This document shows, piece by piece, positions 7,178 through 14,897 of a stretch of 20,646 bases of DNA. Where the stretch lies: NCBI GenBank assembly GCA_035939615.1, contig DASZFP010000042.1, positions 1-20,646 on the forward strand. Reading direction: 5' to 3'. Position 1 is the first letter of the stretch; the number at the start of each line of letters is the position of its first letter. A program made the translations under genes and the position numbers. This DNA is from VBCK01 sp035939615. GTDB taxonomy: Bacteria > Pseudomonadota > Gammaproteobacteria > Burkholderiales > Burkholderiaceae_F. The notes under the pieces were generated by a model that did no database searches, was not told where the DNA came from, and saw nothing but the letters and a program-made list of their open reading frames with translations.

Positions 7178-10100
7178 GGCTCATCCTCGGTCTCCACTGG
7201 ACGCGCGCGGGCGCCGCCGCGATGCGCCGACCAGTTCAGCATCATCACCTGCAGCGCGGGCGCCACGATCAGCAGCATGATCGGCCCGAGCAGCATGCCG
7301 CCGACCACGACCGTGGCCAGCGGCCGCTGCACCTGGCTGCCGATGCCGGTGGCAAGGGCGGCGGGCAGCAGGCCGATGCAGGCCGACAGCGCCATCATCA
7401 ACATCGGACGCATCTGTTGCTCGGCCGCGTGGCGCATGGCCTCCAGCGGCTCCTTGCCTTCAGCGACCAGATGATTGAAATAGGTCAGGATCAGGATGCC
7501 GTTCATCACCGATACACCGAACAGTGACACGAAGCCGATCGCCGCTGAAATGCTCAGGTCCAGCCCGGAAACGTACAGCGCGATCAGCCCGCCGGCCGCC
7601 GAGAACGGAATGCCCGCCAGCGTCAGGAGGCTGTCGCGCAGCGAGTTGAACAGCATATACAGCAGCAGCAGGATCGCACCGATGGCGATCGGTGCCACGA
7701 TGGCCAGGCGCCGCTGCGCCTGACGAAGCTCTTCGAATTCTCCGGCCCATACGATCCGGTAGCCCTGCGGCAGTTTCACGTTGGCGCCAATGCGCGCTTC
7801 GGCATCCGCCACCGTACTGCCCAGGTCGCGGCCGCGTACGCTGAATTTCACCGGGATGTAGCGTTCGTTGCTCTCGTGGTAGATGTAGGATGCGCCGGTG
7901 TCCAGCCCGATCGACGCCAGCTCCCGCAGCGGAATGTACGCGTTCGCCCCACCGGGCGCGGCATAGCCGACCATGATGTTGCCCACCGCCTCCGGGCTCG
8001 AGCGGTAGCGCGACGCCAGGCGCACCGTCAACGCGAACTGGCGCTCGCCCTCGAGCACGGTGGTGGCCTGCGTGCCGCCAGCGGCCGCTTGCACGACGGT
8101 GTTCACGTCGCCGGTATTCAACCCGTAGCGGGCCGCCCTGCGGCGATCGACCGTGACGTTCAGGTTCGGCTGGCCCAGCACGCGGAACACGCCCAGATCC
8201 TCGACCCCCCTGACCTGCCTCATCTGATGCAGCACCTGGTCGGCCAGTTTCTCCAGCACCTGCAGATCCGCTCCGACGATTTTGACCGAGTTCGCGCCCT
8301 TCACACCCGACAACCCCTCCTCGATGTTGTCCTGGATGTATTGCGAGAAGTTGAATTCCACCCCCGGAAATTCGGCGCGGAACTGCCTCTGCAGCTCATC
8401 GACCAGCTGGTCCTTCGAGTACCCGCGCGGCCATTCGTGAGGCGGCTTCAGCGGCACGAAGAATTCGGCGTTGTAGAACCCCGCCGCATCGGAGCCGTCG
8501 TCCGGCCGGCCGTGCTGCGACACGACCGTAATCACCTCGGGATGGCTCTTCAGGATCGACCGCATCCGGCTCACCTTGTCCATGCCGGCCTCCAGCGAGA
8601 TCGTCGGCGGCATCGTCGCGCGGATCCACAGGTTGCCCTCCTCCAGCGCCGGCAGGAATTCGGTGCCGATGCGCGACAGCAGCAGCACAGCGACCGCCAG
8701 GAACGCGAGTCCGCCCCCGAGCGTGGCCGCGCGGTGCGCCAGAGCCCAGCGCAACACCGGCGAGTACAGCCGGCGGATGCCGGCGACGATCCAGGTTTCG
8801 GTCATCCTCACGCGGCGCGGCAACAACACCGACGCCAGCACCGGCGTCATCGTGAAGGTGGCCAGCAGCGCCCCGGTCAGCGCGTACGCGTAGGTGCGCG
8901 CCATCGGATTGAAGATCTGGCCCTCTACGCCCTGCATCGTGAACAGGGGAATGAACGCCGCCACCATGATCGCCGACGAGAACAGCACCGCACGGTCGAC
9001 CTGCAGCGCACTGATGAAGATCATCCGCAGGCGGTCGGTCCAGGTGCGCCGGGACTCGGCCGGCAGTTGCGGGTCCTGCCAGCGGCGCGAGAACTCGGCC
9101 AGCAGCGACAACCGCTGCTCGCGGGGTCTCTGCAGGTTGTGGAAGACATTCTCGACCAGAATCACCGCCGAGTCGACGATGATGCCGAAATCGATCGCCC
9201 CGAGCGACAGCAGATTGGCCGAATCCCCCGACAGCACCAGCACGATCACGCTGAACAGCAGCGCAAAGGGTATGTTGGCACTGACGATCAGCGCGCTGGC
9301 CAGATCACCCAGAAAGACCCACTGGATCAGGAACACCAGCAGGCAGCCGATCACGAGGTTGTGCAGCACGGTGCGCGTGGTGACGTTGACCAGGGTCGAG
9401 CGGTCGTAGAACGGCACCATCCGGACGCCGGCGGGCAGCGTGCCGTCGTGGTTGATCCGCTCGACCTCCGCCTTGACGCGGGCGATGACCTCATTGGTCT
9501 GCAACGTCCGGTTCATCACGACGATCGCGGTGACGACGTCGTCCTGGTCGTCGCGGCCGGCCTTGCCAAGACGCGGCAGGTAGCCGACTCGGACCGTAGC
9601 CACGTCGCGCACGCGCACCGGGGCCGCGTTCGACTGCGCCAGGACGATCTCGCCGATGTCGGTCGTGTCGCGGATCAGCCCCACGCCACGAACGTTGACC
9701 GACTGCTGGCCCATGTTGATCGTGCGGCCGCCCACGTTGATATTGGCGTTACCCAGCGCGCCGATCAACTGCGGCAGCGTGATTCCGTAGCCTTGCAGCC
9801 GGACCATGTCGGCCTCGACCTCGTACTCCTTGGTGGTCCCGCCCCAGGTCACGACCTGCACGACGCCGGGAACCGTCAGCAGCCTGCGGGTGACGACCCA
9901 GTCCTGCACCGCGCGAAGGTCCGTGAGCCCGAAGCGGGGCGGACCGACCAGCTGATAGCGGAAGATCTCGCCGACCAGGCTCGAGGCCTGGATCTGGGCC
10001 GACACGCCATTGGGCAGGCTGACGTTCTGCTGCAGGCTCAGCGCGGCCTGCGTGTAGGCGAAGTAGTAGTCGACCCCGTATCTGAAGGTCACGCGAACGA

Positions 10101-10374
10101 ACGACAGTCCGTACGAGGAAGTCGAGCGGATGTTCTCGACGCCGGGCGTCGTAGCCAGCCCGACTTCCATCGGTCGCGTGTAATAGCGTTCCATTTCCTC
10201 GGCCGACAACCCCGGCGCCTGAGCCGTGATCTCCAGGATCACGGGCGCCGGATTCGGGTAGGCCTCGATGTTCAGCCGGGCGAACGCGGCCAGCCCGGCG
10301 ACCAGGAAGGCCAGCACGGCCAGCAGGACCGCCGGACGCCGCGTGAGCACGATCGCCAGGATGCCTCTAAGCAC
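7174..10374 (-). CDS. RND efflux pump, HME (CzcA/CusA-like) family
   Basis: The inner-membrane proton-driven pump of the exporter, 1066 residues with the RND layout of two sets of membrane helices and two large periplasmic loops. Membership of the heavy-metal-efflux branch is shown by DFGIIVDSAVILVEN at about 395-409, which places Asp395, Asp401 and Glu408 where CzcA has its essential D-D-E proton-relay residues. GTEFLPALEEGNLWIRATMP and the HGRPDDG stretch of the second loop support the same branch. The start is GTG with AGAGG 7 nt upstream. Members of this branch export divalent or monovalent metal ions. The gene's operon partners here are polyene-type biosynthetic genes, so the true substrate is open. 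It is coupled to the channel gene by a 4-nt overlap. Confidence 0.93.
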   Translation of the reverse strand: MLRGILAIVLTRRPAVLLAVLAFLVAGLAAFARLNIEAYPNPAPVILEITAQAPGLSAEEMERYYTRPMEVGLATTPGVENIRSTSSYGLSFVRVTFRYGVDYYFAYTQAALSLQQNVSLPNGVSAQIQASSLVGEIFRYQLVGPPRFGLTDLRAVQDWVVTRRLLTVPGVVQVVTWGGTTKEYEVEADMVRLQGYGITLPQLIGALGNANINVGGRTINMGQQSVNVRGVGLIRDTTDIGEIVLAQSNAAPVRVRDVATVRVGYLPRLGKAGRDDQDDVVTAIVVMNRTLQTNEVIARVKAEVERINHDGTLPAGVRMVPFYDRSTLVNVTTRTVLHNLVIGCLLVFLIQWVFLGDLASALIVSANIPFALLFSVIVLVLSGDSANLLSLGAIDFGIIVDSAVILVENVFHNLQRPREQRLSLLAEFSRRWQDPQLPAESRRTWTDRLRMIFISALQVDRAVLFSSAIMVAAFIPLFTMQGVEGQIFNPMARTYAYALTGALLATFTMTPVLASVLLPRRVRMTETWIVAGIRRLYSPVLRWALAHRAATLGGGLAFLAVAVLLLSRIGTEFLPALEEGNLWIRATMPPTISLEAGMDKVSRMRSILKSHPEVITVVSQHGRPDDGSDAAGFYNAEFFVPLKPPHEWPRGYSKDQLVDELQRQFRAEFPGVEFNFSQYIQDNIEEGLSGVKGANSVKIVGADLQVLEKLADQVLHQMRQVRGVEDLGVFRVLGQPNLNVTVDRRRAARYGLNTGDVNTVVQAAAGGTQATTVLEGERQFALTVRLASRYRSSPEAVGNIMVGYAAPGGANAYIPLRELASIGLDTGASYIYHESNERYIPVKFSVRGRDLGSTVADAEARIGANVKLPQGYRIVWAGEFEELRQAQRRLAIVAPIAIGAILLLLYMLFNSLRDSLLTLAGIPFSAAGGLIALYVSGLDLSISAAIGFVSLFGVSVMNGILILTYFNHLVAEGKEPLEAMRHAAEQQMRPMLMMALSACIGLLPAALATGIGSQVQRPLATVVVGGMLLGPIMLLIVAPALQVMMLNWSAHRGGARARPVETEDEP

Positions 10375-10398
10375 GTTGCGGCCTCTGCCTGGGTGTGA

Positions 10399-10427
10399 GC
10401 CGCGCGCGTGAGCAGGCGCCGCGCGGC
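10399..10427 (-). other. GC-rich hairpin between adaptor and pump genes
   Basis: A perfect 8-bp inverted repeat (GCCGCGCG and CGCGCGGC, 13-nt loop) fills much of the 56-nt gap between the adaptor stop and the pump start. There is no T-run on either side, so it is not a standard intrinsic terminator. It could be an mRNA-stabilising or attenuating structure; its effect is unknown. Confidence 0.4.
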
Positions 10428-10430
10428 CGG

Positions 10431-11729
10431 TTATCGGGTTTGCAGCGCGAGCTCGTTGGCCAGAAACAGGGCGCCATCCGCGGCGATGCGCTCGCCCGCA
10501 GCGACTCCGTCGAGAATCTGGTCCAGCCCGTCCTGTTGCATGCCGAGCTTCACCGTGCGGCGCACGAACCGATGTGCAACGCCCGTAACGAACACTTCCA
10601 TCGTGCCGTCGCCCTCGCGCACCACGGCAGCCAGCGGAACGGCGGGCGAACGCACCGGCGAGCCGGTGCGAATCACGAACGTGCCGAGCATTTGCGGCCG
10701 CAGCTCATTACGCGGATCGCTGATTTCGGAGCGAACCGTGACCCGGTGTGTATTCGGGTCCACTGACGCGCCGATATTGCCGACACGCCCCTGGAACACG
10801 CGGCCGGGGAAGGCCGTCAAAGAGGCCTGCACCGGCTGCCCCAGGCGAACCCGGGGCAGCTCGTCCTCGGCGACGTTGGCGATCATCCACATCGTGGAGA
10901 GGTCCGCCACGGTGAACGGGGCCGATCCGCCGCCAGGCTGCACCAGCAGTCCCGTGACCGCATTGCGCGCCGTCACGCGTCCATGGATCGGACTGCGGAT
11001 CCGCAGCTCGGCCGCCGTGGTGCGGGTTTCGACGATCCGATCGATCTCGGCGTCGGTCTTGCCGAAGATGCGCACGGCTGCGCGCGCGGCTTCCAGGTTG
11101 GCCTGCGCCGTCTGCTGGTCGGCGGTCGCCTGATCGAGGTCCTTTTGCGCGATGCTCTGCGATTCGAGCATCGCGCGCGCGCGTTCCAGGGCGCGCGTGG
11201 TCAGCTGCTGAACGCCGGCGGCGGCGATCAGGTTCGACTCGGCCGTTACCAGGTCGGCACTGTCGATCGTGAACAGCACATCGCCCTGTTTGACGTCGTC
11301 GCCCGCCCGGGCGATCACGCGGGAGATCCGGCCCGGCCACGGTGAAAACACCGGCACACTGCGATCTGCGTTGAAGTCGACCAGGCCCTCCGTTTCGTGC
11401 TGCTCGACGAAATCGTGTTCGGCGACCGCAGCCACCTTGATCGCTCTGGTTTGCTCATCGGTCAGCGTCACGCCATCGGCGTCGACCGGGCTGGCCGCAG
11501 CTGCCGCCTCGGCGGCCTGGACCGGGCCGGCGCGCCCAGCCGTGATCTGGCCGGCATAGAAGGCGAACGCGGCGGTGGCCGCGATCACCGTCGTCATCGC
11601 ACCATAGCTCACGAAATTTCTGCGCAGCCGCATACGCACCCTGACCACCTCGGGGTCGCTCAATTTAAGCCAGGGCGGTTTGCGGCTTGCTGTCTGGAGC
11701 ATTACAGATTGGAAAGGTTGATCAGCCAC
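10431..11729 (-). CDS. RND periplasmic adaptor (CzcB/CusB-like membrane fusion protein)
   Basis: The 432-residue adaptor that bridges the pump and the channel. A single membrane anchor lies near residues 37-57 (NFVSYGAMTTVIAATAAFAF). It is followed by a lipoyl-like half (PVFSPWPGRISRVIARAGDD near 127-146), a helical hairpin of about 165-215 (RARAMLESQSIAQKDLDQAT), the second lipoyl half (LRIRSPIHGRVTARNAVTG), a beta-barrel domain (DLSTMWMIANVAEDELP) and a membrane-proximal domain at the C-terminus. No lipobox is visible. The frame opens with GTG at 11729; the next start is ATG at 11702, and neither has a well-spaced ribosome-binding site of its own. As first gene of the apparent nine-gene operon, its upstream region should hold the main promoter. 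Confidence 0.9.
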   Translation of the reverse strand: MADQPFQSVMLQTASRKPPWLKLSDPEVVRVRMRLRRNFVSYGAMTTVIAATAAFAFYAGQITAGRAGPVQAAEAAAAASPVDADGVTLTDEQTRAIKVAAVAEHDFVEQHETEGLVDFNADRSVPVFSPWPGRISRVIARAGDDVKQGDVLFTIDSADLVTAESNLIAAAGVQQLTTRALERARAMLESQSIAQKDLDQATADQQTAQANLEAARAAVRIFGKTDAEIDRIVETRTTAAELRIRSPIHGRVTARNAVTGLLVQPGGGSAPFTVADLSTMWMIANVAEDELPRVRLGQPVQASLTAFPGRVFQGRVGNIGASVDPNTHRVTVRSEISDPRNELRPQMLGTFVIRTGSPVRSPAVPLAAVVREGDGTMEVFVTGVAHRFVRRTVKLGMQQDGLDQILDGVAAGERIAADGALFLANELALQTR

Positions 11730-11755
11730 CCTTGGTCAAGTTCGGCACCTCTCCT
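11722..11755 (-). promoter_or_regulatory. Strong ribosome-binding site and possible mini-leader before the adaptor gene
   Basis: On the - strand AGGAGAGG (11755-11748) is the best Shine-Dalgarno sequence near the operon start, but it is 18 nt from the adaptor GTG. It is 8 nt from a TTG that opens a five-codon frame (MTKGG) whose TGA lies just inside the adaptor start. This arrangement would allow coupled re-initiation on the adaptor gene. No experiment or conservation is available to support it. Confidence 0.3.
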
Positions 11756-11760
11756 AGACT
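11732..11760 (+). promoter_or_regulatory. Candidate sigma-70-like promoter for the BON-domain gene
   Basis: TTGGTC (11732-11737) and TAGACT (11755-11760) are separated by exactly 17 nt and lie 35 nt upstream of the GTG of the BON-domain gene, within the 65-nt divergent region shared with the exporter operon. Matches to consensus are 3 of 6 and 4 of 6, so this is weak support. Confidence 0.3.
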
Positions 11761-11794
11761 GGGCGCCAGAGCCTTCGACGCGAAAAACCCGATA

Positions 11795-12169
11795 GTGACT
11801 GCACCGACCGCACCCTGTTTGCATGTCAAGGCGAGTCTTGCAGCGATCCTTTGCGTCTTCGGTTTCTCGGCGGCGCCCGTGAGCGCGGACGATGCGAGCT
11901 CGTCAGCCGTCAGCCCCACCGAGACCATCGTGGTTACGGCGAGGGTGTCCGACGAGAAGCTGGCGCAACAGGTGCAGCAGGCCTTGCGGTCCGATCCCTA
12001 CATCGATGACTCGCACATCACCGTCTCGGTCAGAAATGGCGTTGTTACATTGGAGGGCATCGTTCTCGATCACTCGGATCTGTTGGCCGCGCTGCGTATC
12101 AGCGGGAGGATTTCCGGCGTGAAAGCTCTGGTCGACGACCTTCAGCTGCACCGCATCGGTGATGATTGA
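11795..12169 (+). CDS. Periplasmic BON-domain protein
   Basis: A 124-residue secreted protein. A Sec-type signal peptide covers about residues 1-31 (hydrophobic core LAAILCVFGFSA, cleavage near VSA-DD). The mature part is one BON domain: LAQQVQQALRSDPYIDDSHI followed by VSVRNGVVTLEGIVLDHSDL. The Gly in the NGVVTLEG turn is the family hallmark. BON domains are found in OsmY-type periplasmic proteins and are thought to bind phospholipid or outer-membrane components. The start is taken as GTG at 11795 because it gives the signal peptide; the frame is open further upstream but would overlap the divergent adaptor gene. It is transcribed away from the exporter operon and converges on the sensor kinase gene, overlapping its 3' end by 28 nt. 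Confidence 0.8.
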   Translation: MTAPTAPCLHVKASLAAILCVFGFSAAPVSADDASSSAVSPTETIVVTARVSDEKLAQQVQQALRSDPYIDDSHITVSVRNGVVTLEGIVLDHSDLLAALRISGRISGVKALVDDLQLHRIGDD

Positions 12170-13569
12170 CGGAGCGATTCCCTCTCGGCGGGATCGGGCG
12201 CGACCTCGGGCGTCTGTCCGATCGGCAGCACGATCCGGGCCAGCAGGCCGGGCGCCGCGTCCTCCAACTGCAAAGCTCCGCCGTGCAGCCTCGCGATCGC
12301 CGAAACGATCGACAGGCCCAGGCCGTTGCCGGGCAGATGGCGGCTGTGATCGAGCCGGTAGAAGCGCTCGGTGACCCGGGGCCGTTCCGGCGCAGGGATG
12401 CCGGGGCCGTTGTCGCGGACCTCGATCGCAACCGATCGCGCCTGCGCGTAAGCGCCGACCTGGACGATCGCGCCGGGCCCGGCGTACTTGATCGCGTTGT
12501 CGATCAGGCTCGCCACGGCGCTCGCCAGCAGGTTGCGGTCGACCGCAGCCAGCACCGCGCCCTCGCCCGTGGCCTTCAGCGATACCCGCTGCTCCTCGGC
12601 CGTCGCGTCATACAGTTCGACCATATCGGTGGCGACGCGATTCAGATCGGCCGCCTCGAACGACCGGGTCCGCACGCCGGATTCGGCTTCGGCTATCTGG
12701 AGCAGCTTCTCGAAAACCAGAATTAGCCCGTCGATGTCCTCGATCGCGGAGGTCGCCGCTTCGGACAGCGAACCCGCGGTTGCGCCGTGCCGGACCGCCT
12801 CGTCGAGCTTGTTGCGGATCCGGCCCAGCGGCGTGCGCAAGTCGTGCGCGATCGCGTTGGACACGTGCCGCACGCCGTCCATCAGTTGACCGATGCGGTC
12901 GAGCATCCGGTTGATGTCGACGCTCAGGCGCCCGAACTCGTCGTCGCTCGCCACCGGAATGCGCTGCTTCAGGTCGCCGGCCTCGATTCGGCCGGCGGTG
13001 CGCCGGATCTGGCCGATGCGCTTTTCGATCTGGTGCCGGAACAGCAGCGCGCCGCCAGCCAGGACGATCAGCGAGGCGCCGGCGCCGGCAGCCAGCGCGC
13101 GTATCACCAGATCGCGAATTGACCGCTGCTCGCTCAGGTCGCGGCCGACATAGAGGTATCCGCCGTCCGGTAACTGCCGCGCTATCAGGCGACCGCTGGT
13201 GCGCTTTCCTTCGCGCACGACCTCGCCGGTGACCACCTGCCCGAGCGGCCGGGCCGCTTCGGGCACTGCCGTCAGATTGCCGACCACGCGTTCGCCCGAC
13301 GGCGACAGCACCAGGAAGATCTCGGTATCGCTGTCGATGCCGTCGTGCAGCTCCAACTCGATCTGCTTTGCCAGCTCTTCGACCGGCCGGTTCTGGAACG
13401 TTTCCATCAGCCGATTGGAGATCGCGGTGATCTTGCCGTCGACGCGGCGGTCCATCACGCCGATGGTGCCGAAGTAGAACACGCCCGAAGCAACCAGGAT
13501 CGCCTCGGCCACCAGCACCGCGAAGCCCAGCGCAAGACGGGTCGCGATCGACTGCGTGACGCTAACCAT
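12142..13569 (-). CDS. Two-component sensor histidine kinase
   Basis: A 475-residue membrane kinase of the EnvZ/QseC layout. The first transmembrane helix lies at about 10-33, a periplasmic sensor region of about 120 residues follows (ending near GGYLYVGRDLSE), and a second helix lies at about 155-177. A HAMP domain (RRTAGRIEAGDLKQRIPVA) follows, then the H-box SNAIAHDLRTPLGRIRNKLD with phospho-acceptor His about 242. The ATPase domain shows the N-box DNAIKYA, G1 DNGPGIP and G2 GNGLGLSIV. The signal is unknown. Its GTG start overlaps the response-regulator stop by 8 nt, so the pair is co-translated. Its nearest plausible targets are the exporter operon and the BON gene immediately downstream. 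Confidence 0.92.
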   Translation of the reverse strand: MVSVTQSIATRLALGFAVLVAEAILVASGVFYFGTIGVMDRRVDGKITAISNRLMETFQNRPVEELAKQIELELHDGIDSDTEIFLVLSPSGERVVGNLTAVPEAARPLGQVVTGEVVREGKRTSGRLIARQLPDGGYLYVGRDLSEQRSIRDLVIRALAAGAGASLIVLAGGALLFRHQIEKRIGQIRRTAGRIEAGDLKQRIPVASDDEFGRLSVDINRMLDRIGQLMDGVRHVSNAIAHDLRTPLGRIRNKLDEAVRHGATAGSLSEAATSAIEDIDGLILVFEKLLQIAEAESGVRTRSFEAADLNRVATDMVELYDATAEEQRVSLKATGEGAVLAAVDRNLLASAVASLIDNAIKYAGPGAIVQVGAYAQARSVAIEVRDNGPGIPAPERPRVTERFYRLDHSRHLPGNGLGLSIVSAIARLHGGALQLEDAAPGLLARIVLPIGQTPEVAPDPAERESLRQSSPMRCS

Positions 13570-14242
13570 CCGCGCTGAGCCGATAGCCGACGCCGCGCAC
13601 GGTATGGATCAGCGCCGGGGAGAAATCCCGGTCGATCTTGTTGCGCAGCCGGCTGATCTGGACGTCGATCACATTCGTCTGCGGATCGAAGTGGCAGTCC
13701 CAGACCGCCTCGAGCAGCATCGTGCGCGTAACGACCTGGCCTTCGTTGCGCATCAGGTATTCGAGCAAGCGGAATTCGCGCGGCTGCAGCGCGATCGCGG
13801 TGGCGCCCCGGAGCACCCGGAACGTGCGCAGATCGAGCGCAAGGTCGGCAACCCGCAGCTGCGTGGGGTCGCGCAGCGGGCGCGCGCGCCGCAACAGCGC
13901 CTCGACGCGCGCCAGCAGCTCGGAAAAGGCGAATGGCTTGGACAGGTAGTCGTCGCCCCCGTCGCGCAGCCCGCGCACCCGCTCGTCGATGCTGGTGAGC
14001 GCGCTCACGATCAGAACCGGCGTGCTCTTGCCCAGGTCGCGCAGCTTGGCCACGATCGACAACCCGTCGACCTGGCCCGGCAGCAGCCGGTCCAGGATCA
14101 GGATGTCCCAGGATTCGTTGGTAGCGTGATGCAACCCGTCCAGGCCGTTGTCGCAGGCCAGCACGTTGTAGCCGGCTTCAGTCAGCCCGTTGCGGATGTA
14201 GCGGCAGGTATCGGCATCGTCCTCGATGACAAGGCACCTCAA
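13562..14242 (-). CDS. OmpR-family response regulator
   Basis: A 226-residue transcription regulator. The receiver domain occupies residues 1-115 with acidic pair Asp8/Asp9, phospho-acceptor Asp51 in ILILDRLLPG, and Lys102 in YLSKPF. The winged-helix DNA-binding domain covers about 127-222 (LQPREFRLLEYLMRNEGQVV, then VIDVQISRLRNKID and HTVRGVGYRLS). The start is TTG at 14242, chosen because AAGGAGG lies 5 nt upstream at 14248-14254, an excellent ribosome-binding site. It is the first gene of the kinase pair and lies 66 nt after the VOC remnant on the same strand, so read-through from the sigma-factor locus is possible. Confidence 0.93.
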   Translation of the reverse strand: MRCLVIEDDADTCRYIRNGLTEAGYNVLACDNGLDGLHHATNESWDILILDRLLPGQVDGLSIVAKLRDLGKSTPVLIVSALTSIDERVRGLRDGGDDYLSKPFAFSELLARVEALLRRARPLRDPTQLRVADLALDLRTFRVLRGATAIALQPREFRLLEYLMRNEGQVVTRTMLLEAVWDCHFDPQTNVIDVQISRLRNKIDRDFSPALIHTVRGVGYRLSADG

Positions 14243-14308
14243 GCGCCCCTCCTTCGCGTCCGACCCAGGACACGCCGGCTTGGACCGGAAGGCACGGTAT
14301 CACAAGGA

Positions 14309-14401
14309 CTATTGCGGCACGATCAGCATCCACGAAACGCCGAAGCGGTCCGGCGCCTCTTCGCAGCGTCCGTCGAAATTCAGATACGGTTGAACCAGCA
14401 T
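14309..14401 (-). pseudogene. PhnB/VOC-family gene reduced to its two ends (30 codons)
   Basis: The open frame encodes 30 residues. The first 16 (MLVQPYLNFDGRCEEA) match the N-terminus of PhnB-like VOC (glyoxalase/3-demethylubiquinone methyltransferase-like) proteins. The last 13 (DRFGVSWMLIVPQ) match the C-terminus of the same proteins (compare the DKFGVPWMINV ending of E. coli PhnB). The roughly 110 residues normally between them, including the metal ligands, are missing, and the frame is preserved. A perfect AGGAGG lies 7 nt upstream of the ATG (14409-14414), overlapping the DGPF-protein stop. This gene order (sigma factor, DGPF/YCII protein, VOC protein) is common for ECF42 loci, which supports the identification. 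It is most simply an internal deletion; it cannot keep VOC activity. Confidence 0.75.
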
Positions 14402-14412
14402 TGCGCGTCCTC

Positions 14413-14781
14413 CTATCCGGCAAAGTCTTCGGCTTCGTACACCTGTCGGATCTCGATATCGGCCTCCTGGCCGGGGAACGGATGCGGGCAACGCGTCAGC
14501 CATTGCAGCGCCTCCTCCTTCGACTTGACCTGCCACATCCAGTAGCCGGCGATCAATTCCTTGGTCTCGGCAAACGGCCCGTCGGTCACGGTGCGCCGGT
14601 TGCCGGCCGAAAAGTGCACGCGCGCGCCCTTGGAGCTGGGCTGCAGCCCATCGCCCGCCAGCATCACGCCCGCTTTCATCAGTTCCTGGTTGTACTTGTC
14701 CATGTCGGCGATCAGATCCTCGTCCGGCAGCACGCCGGACTCGGAGGACTTCGTCGCCCTGACCATCACCATGAATCGCAT
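14413..14781 (-). CDS. DGPF/YCII-family protein of an ECF42 locus
   Basis: A 122-residue cytoplasmic protein of the YciI-related family: N-terminal MRFMVMVRATKSSESG strand and the hallmark VTDGPFAETKELIAGYWM, with DGPF at about residues 67-70. Proteins with this motif are the conserved partners of ECF42 sigma factors and are often strongly controlled by them; their biochemical role is unsettled. The start is set at ATG 14781 because GGAG at 14788-14791 sits 6 nt upstream. The earlier ATG at 14787 directly abuts that ribosome-binding site and would add only two residues. The gene is 116 nt downstream of the sigma factor gene and 11 nt upstream of the VOC remnant. Confidence 0.9.
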   Translation of the reverse strand: MRFMVMVRATKSSESGVLPDEDLIADMDKYNQELMKAGVMLAGDGLQPSSKGARVHFSAGNRRTVTDGPFAETKELIAGYWMWQVKSKEEALQWLTRCPHPFPGQEADIEIRQVYEAEDFAG

Positions 14782-14860
14782 CGACATCTCCTTCCAAAAC
14801 CCTGAGCAGATTGTTGCTTACGGTTGAAGAACCATGTAAACCGGCGCGCCTCGTCCCATA

Positions 14861-14887
14861 GTCGCGCCGGGGGACGCCGTTTCGACA
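14861..14887 (-). promoter_or_regulatory. Candidate ECF42-dependent promoter of the DGPF gene
   Basis: Reading the - strand, TGTCGA (14887-14882) and CGAC (14864-14861) are separated by 17 nt and lie about 75 nt upstream of the DGPF start, inside the 116-nt gap after the sigma factor gene. As I recall the published ECF42 work, the target motif is TGTCGA at -35 with CG(A/T)C at -10 upstream of DGPF genes, which this matches. The match was found by eye and the elements are short, so chance occurrence cannot be excluded. Confidence 0.55.
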
Positions 14888-14897
14888 ACCGCCGCAA

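Noticed and set aside
7876..10398. 840-codon open frame on the + strand opposite the pump
   Set aside because: The composition is dominated by Arg, Gln, His and Asp with no recognisable fold, while the opposite strand encodes a complete RND pump.
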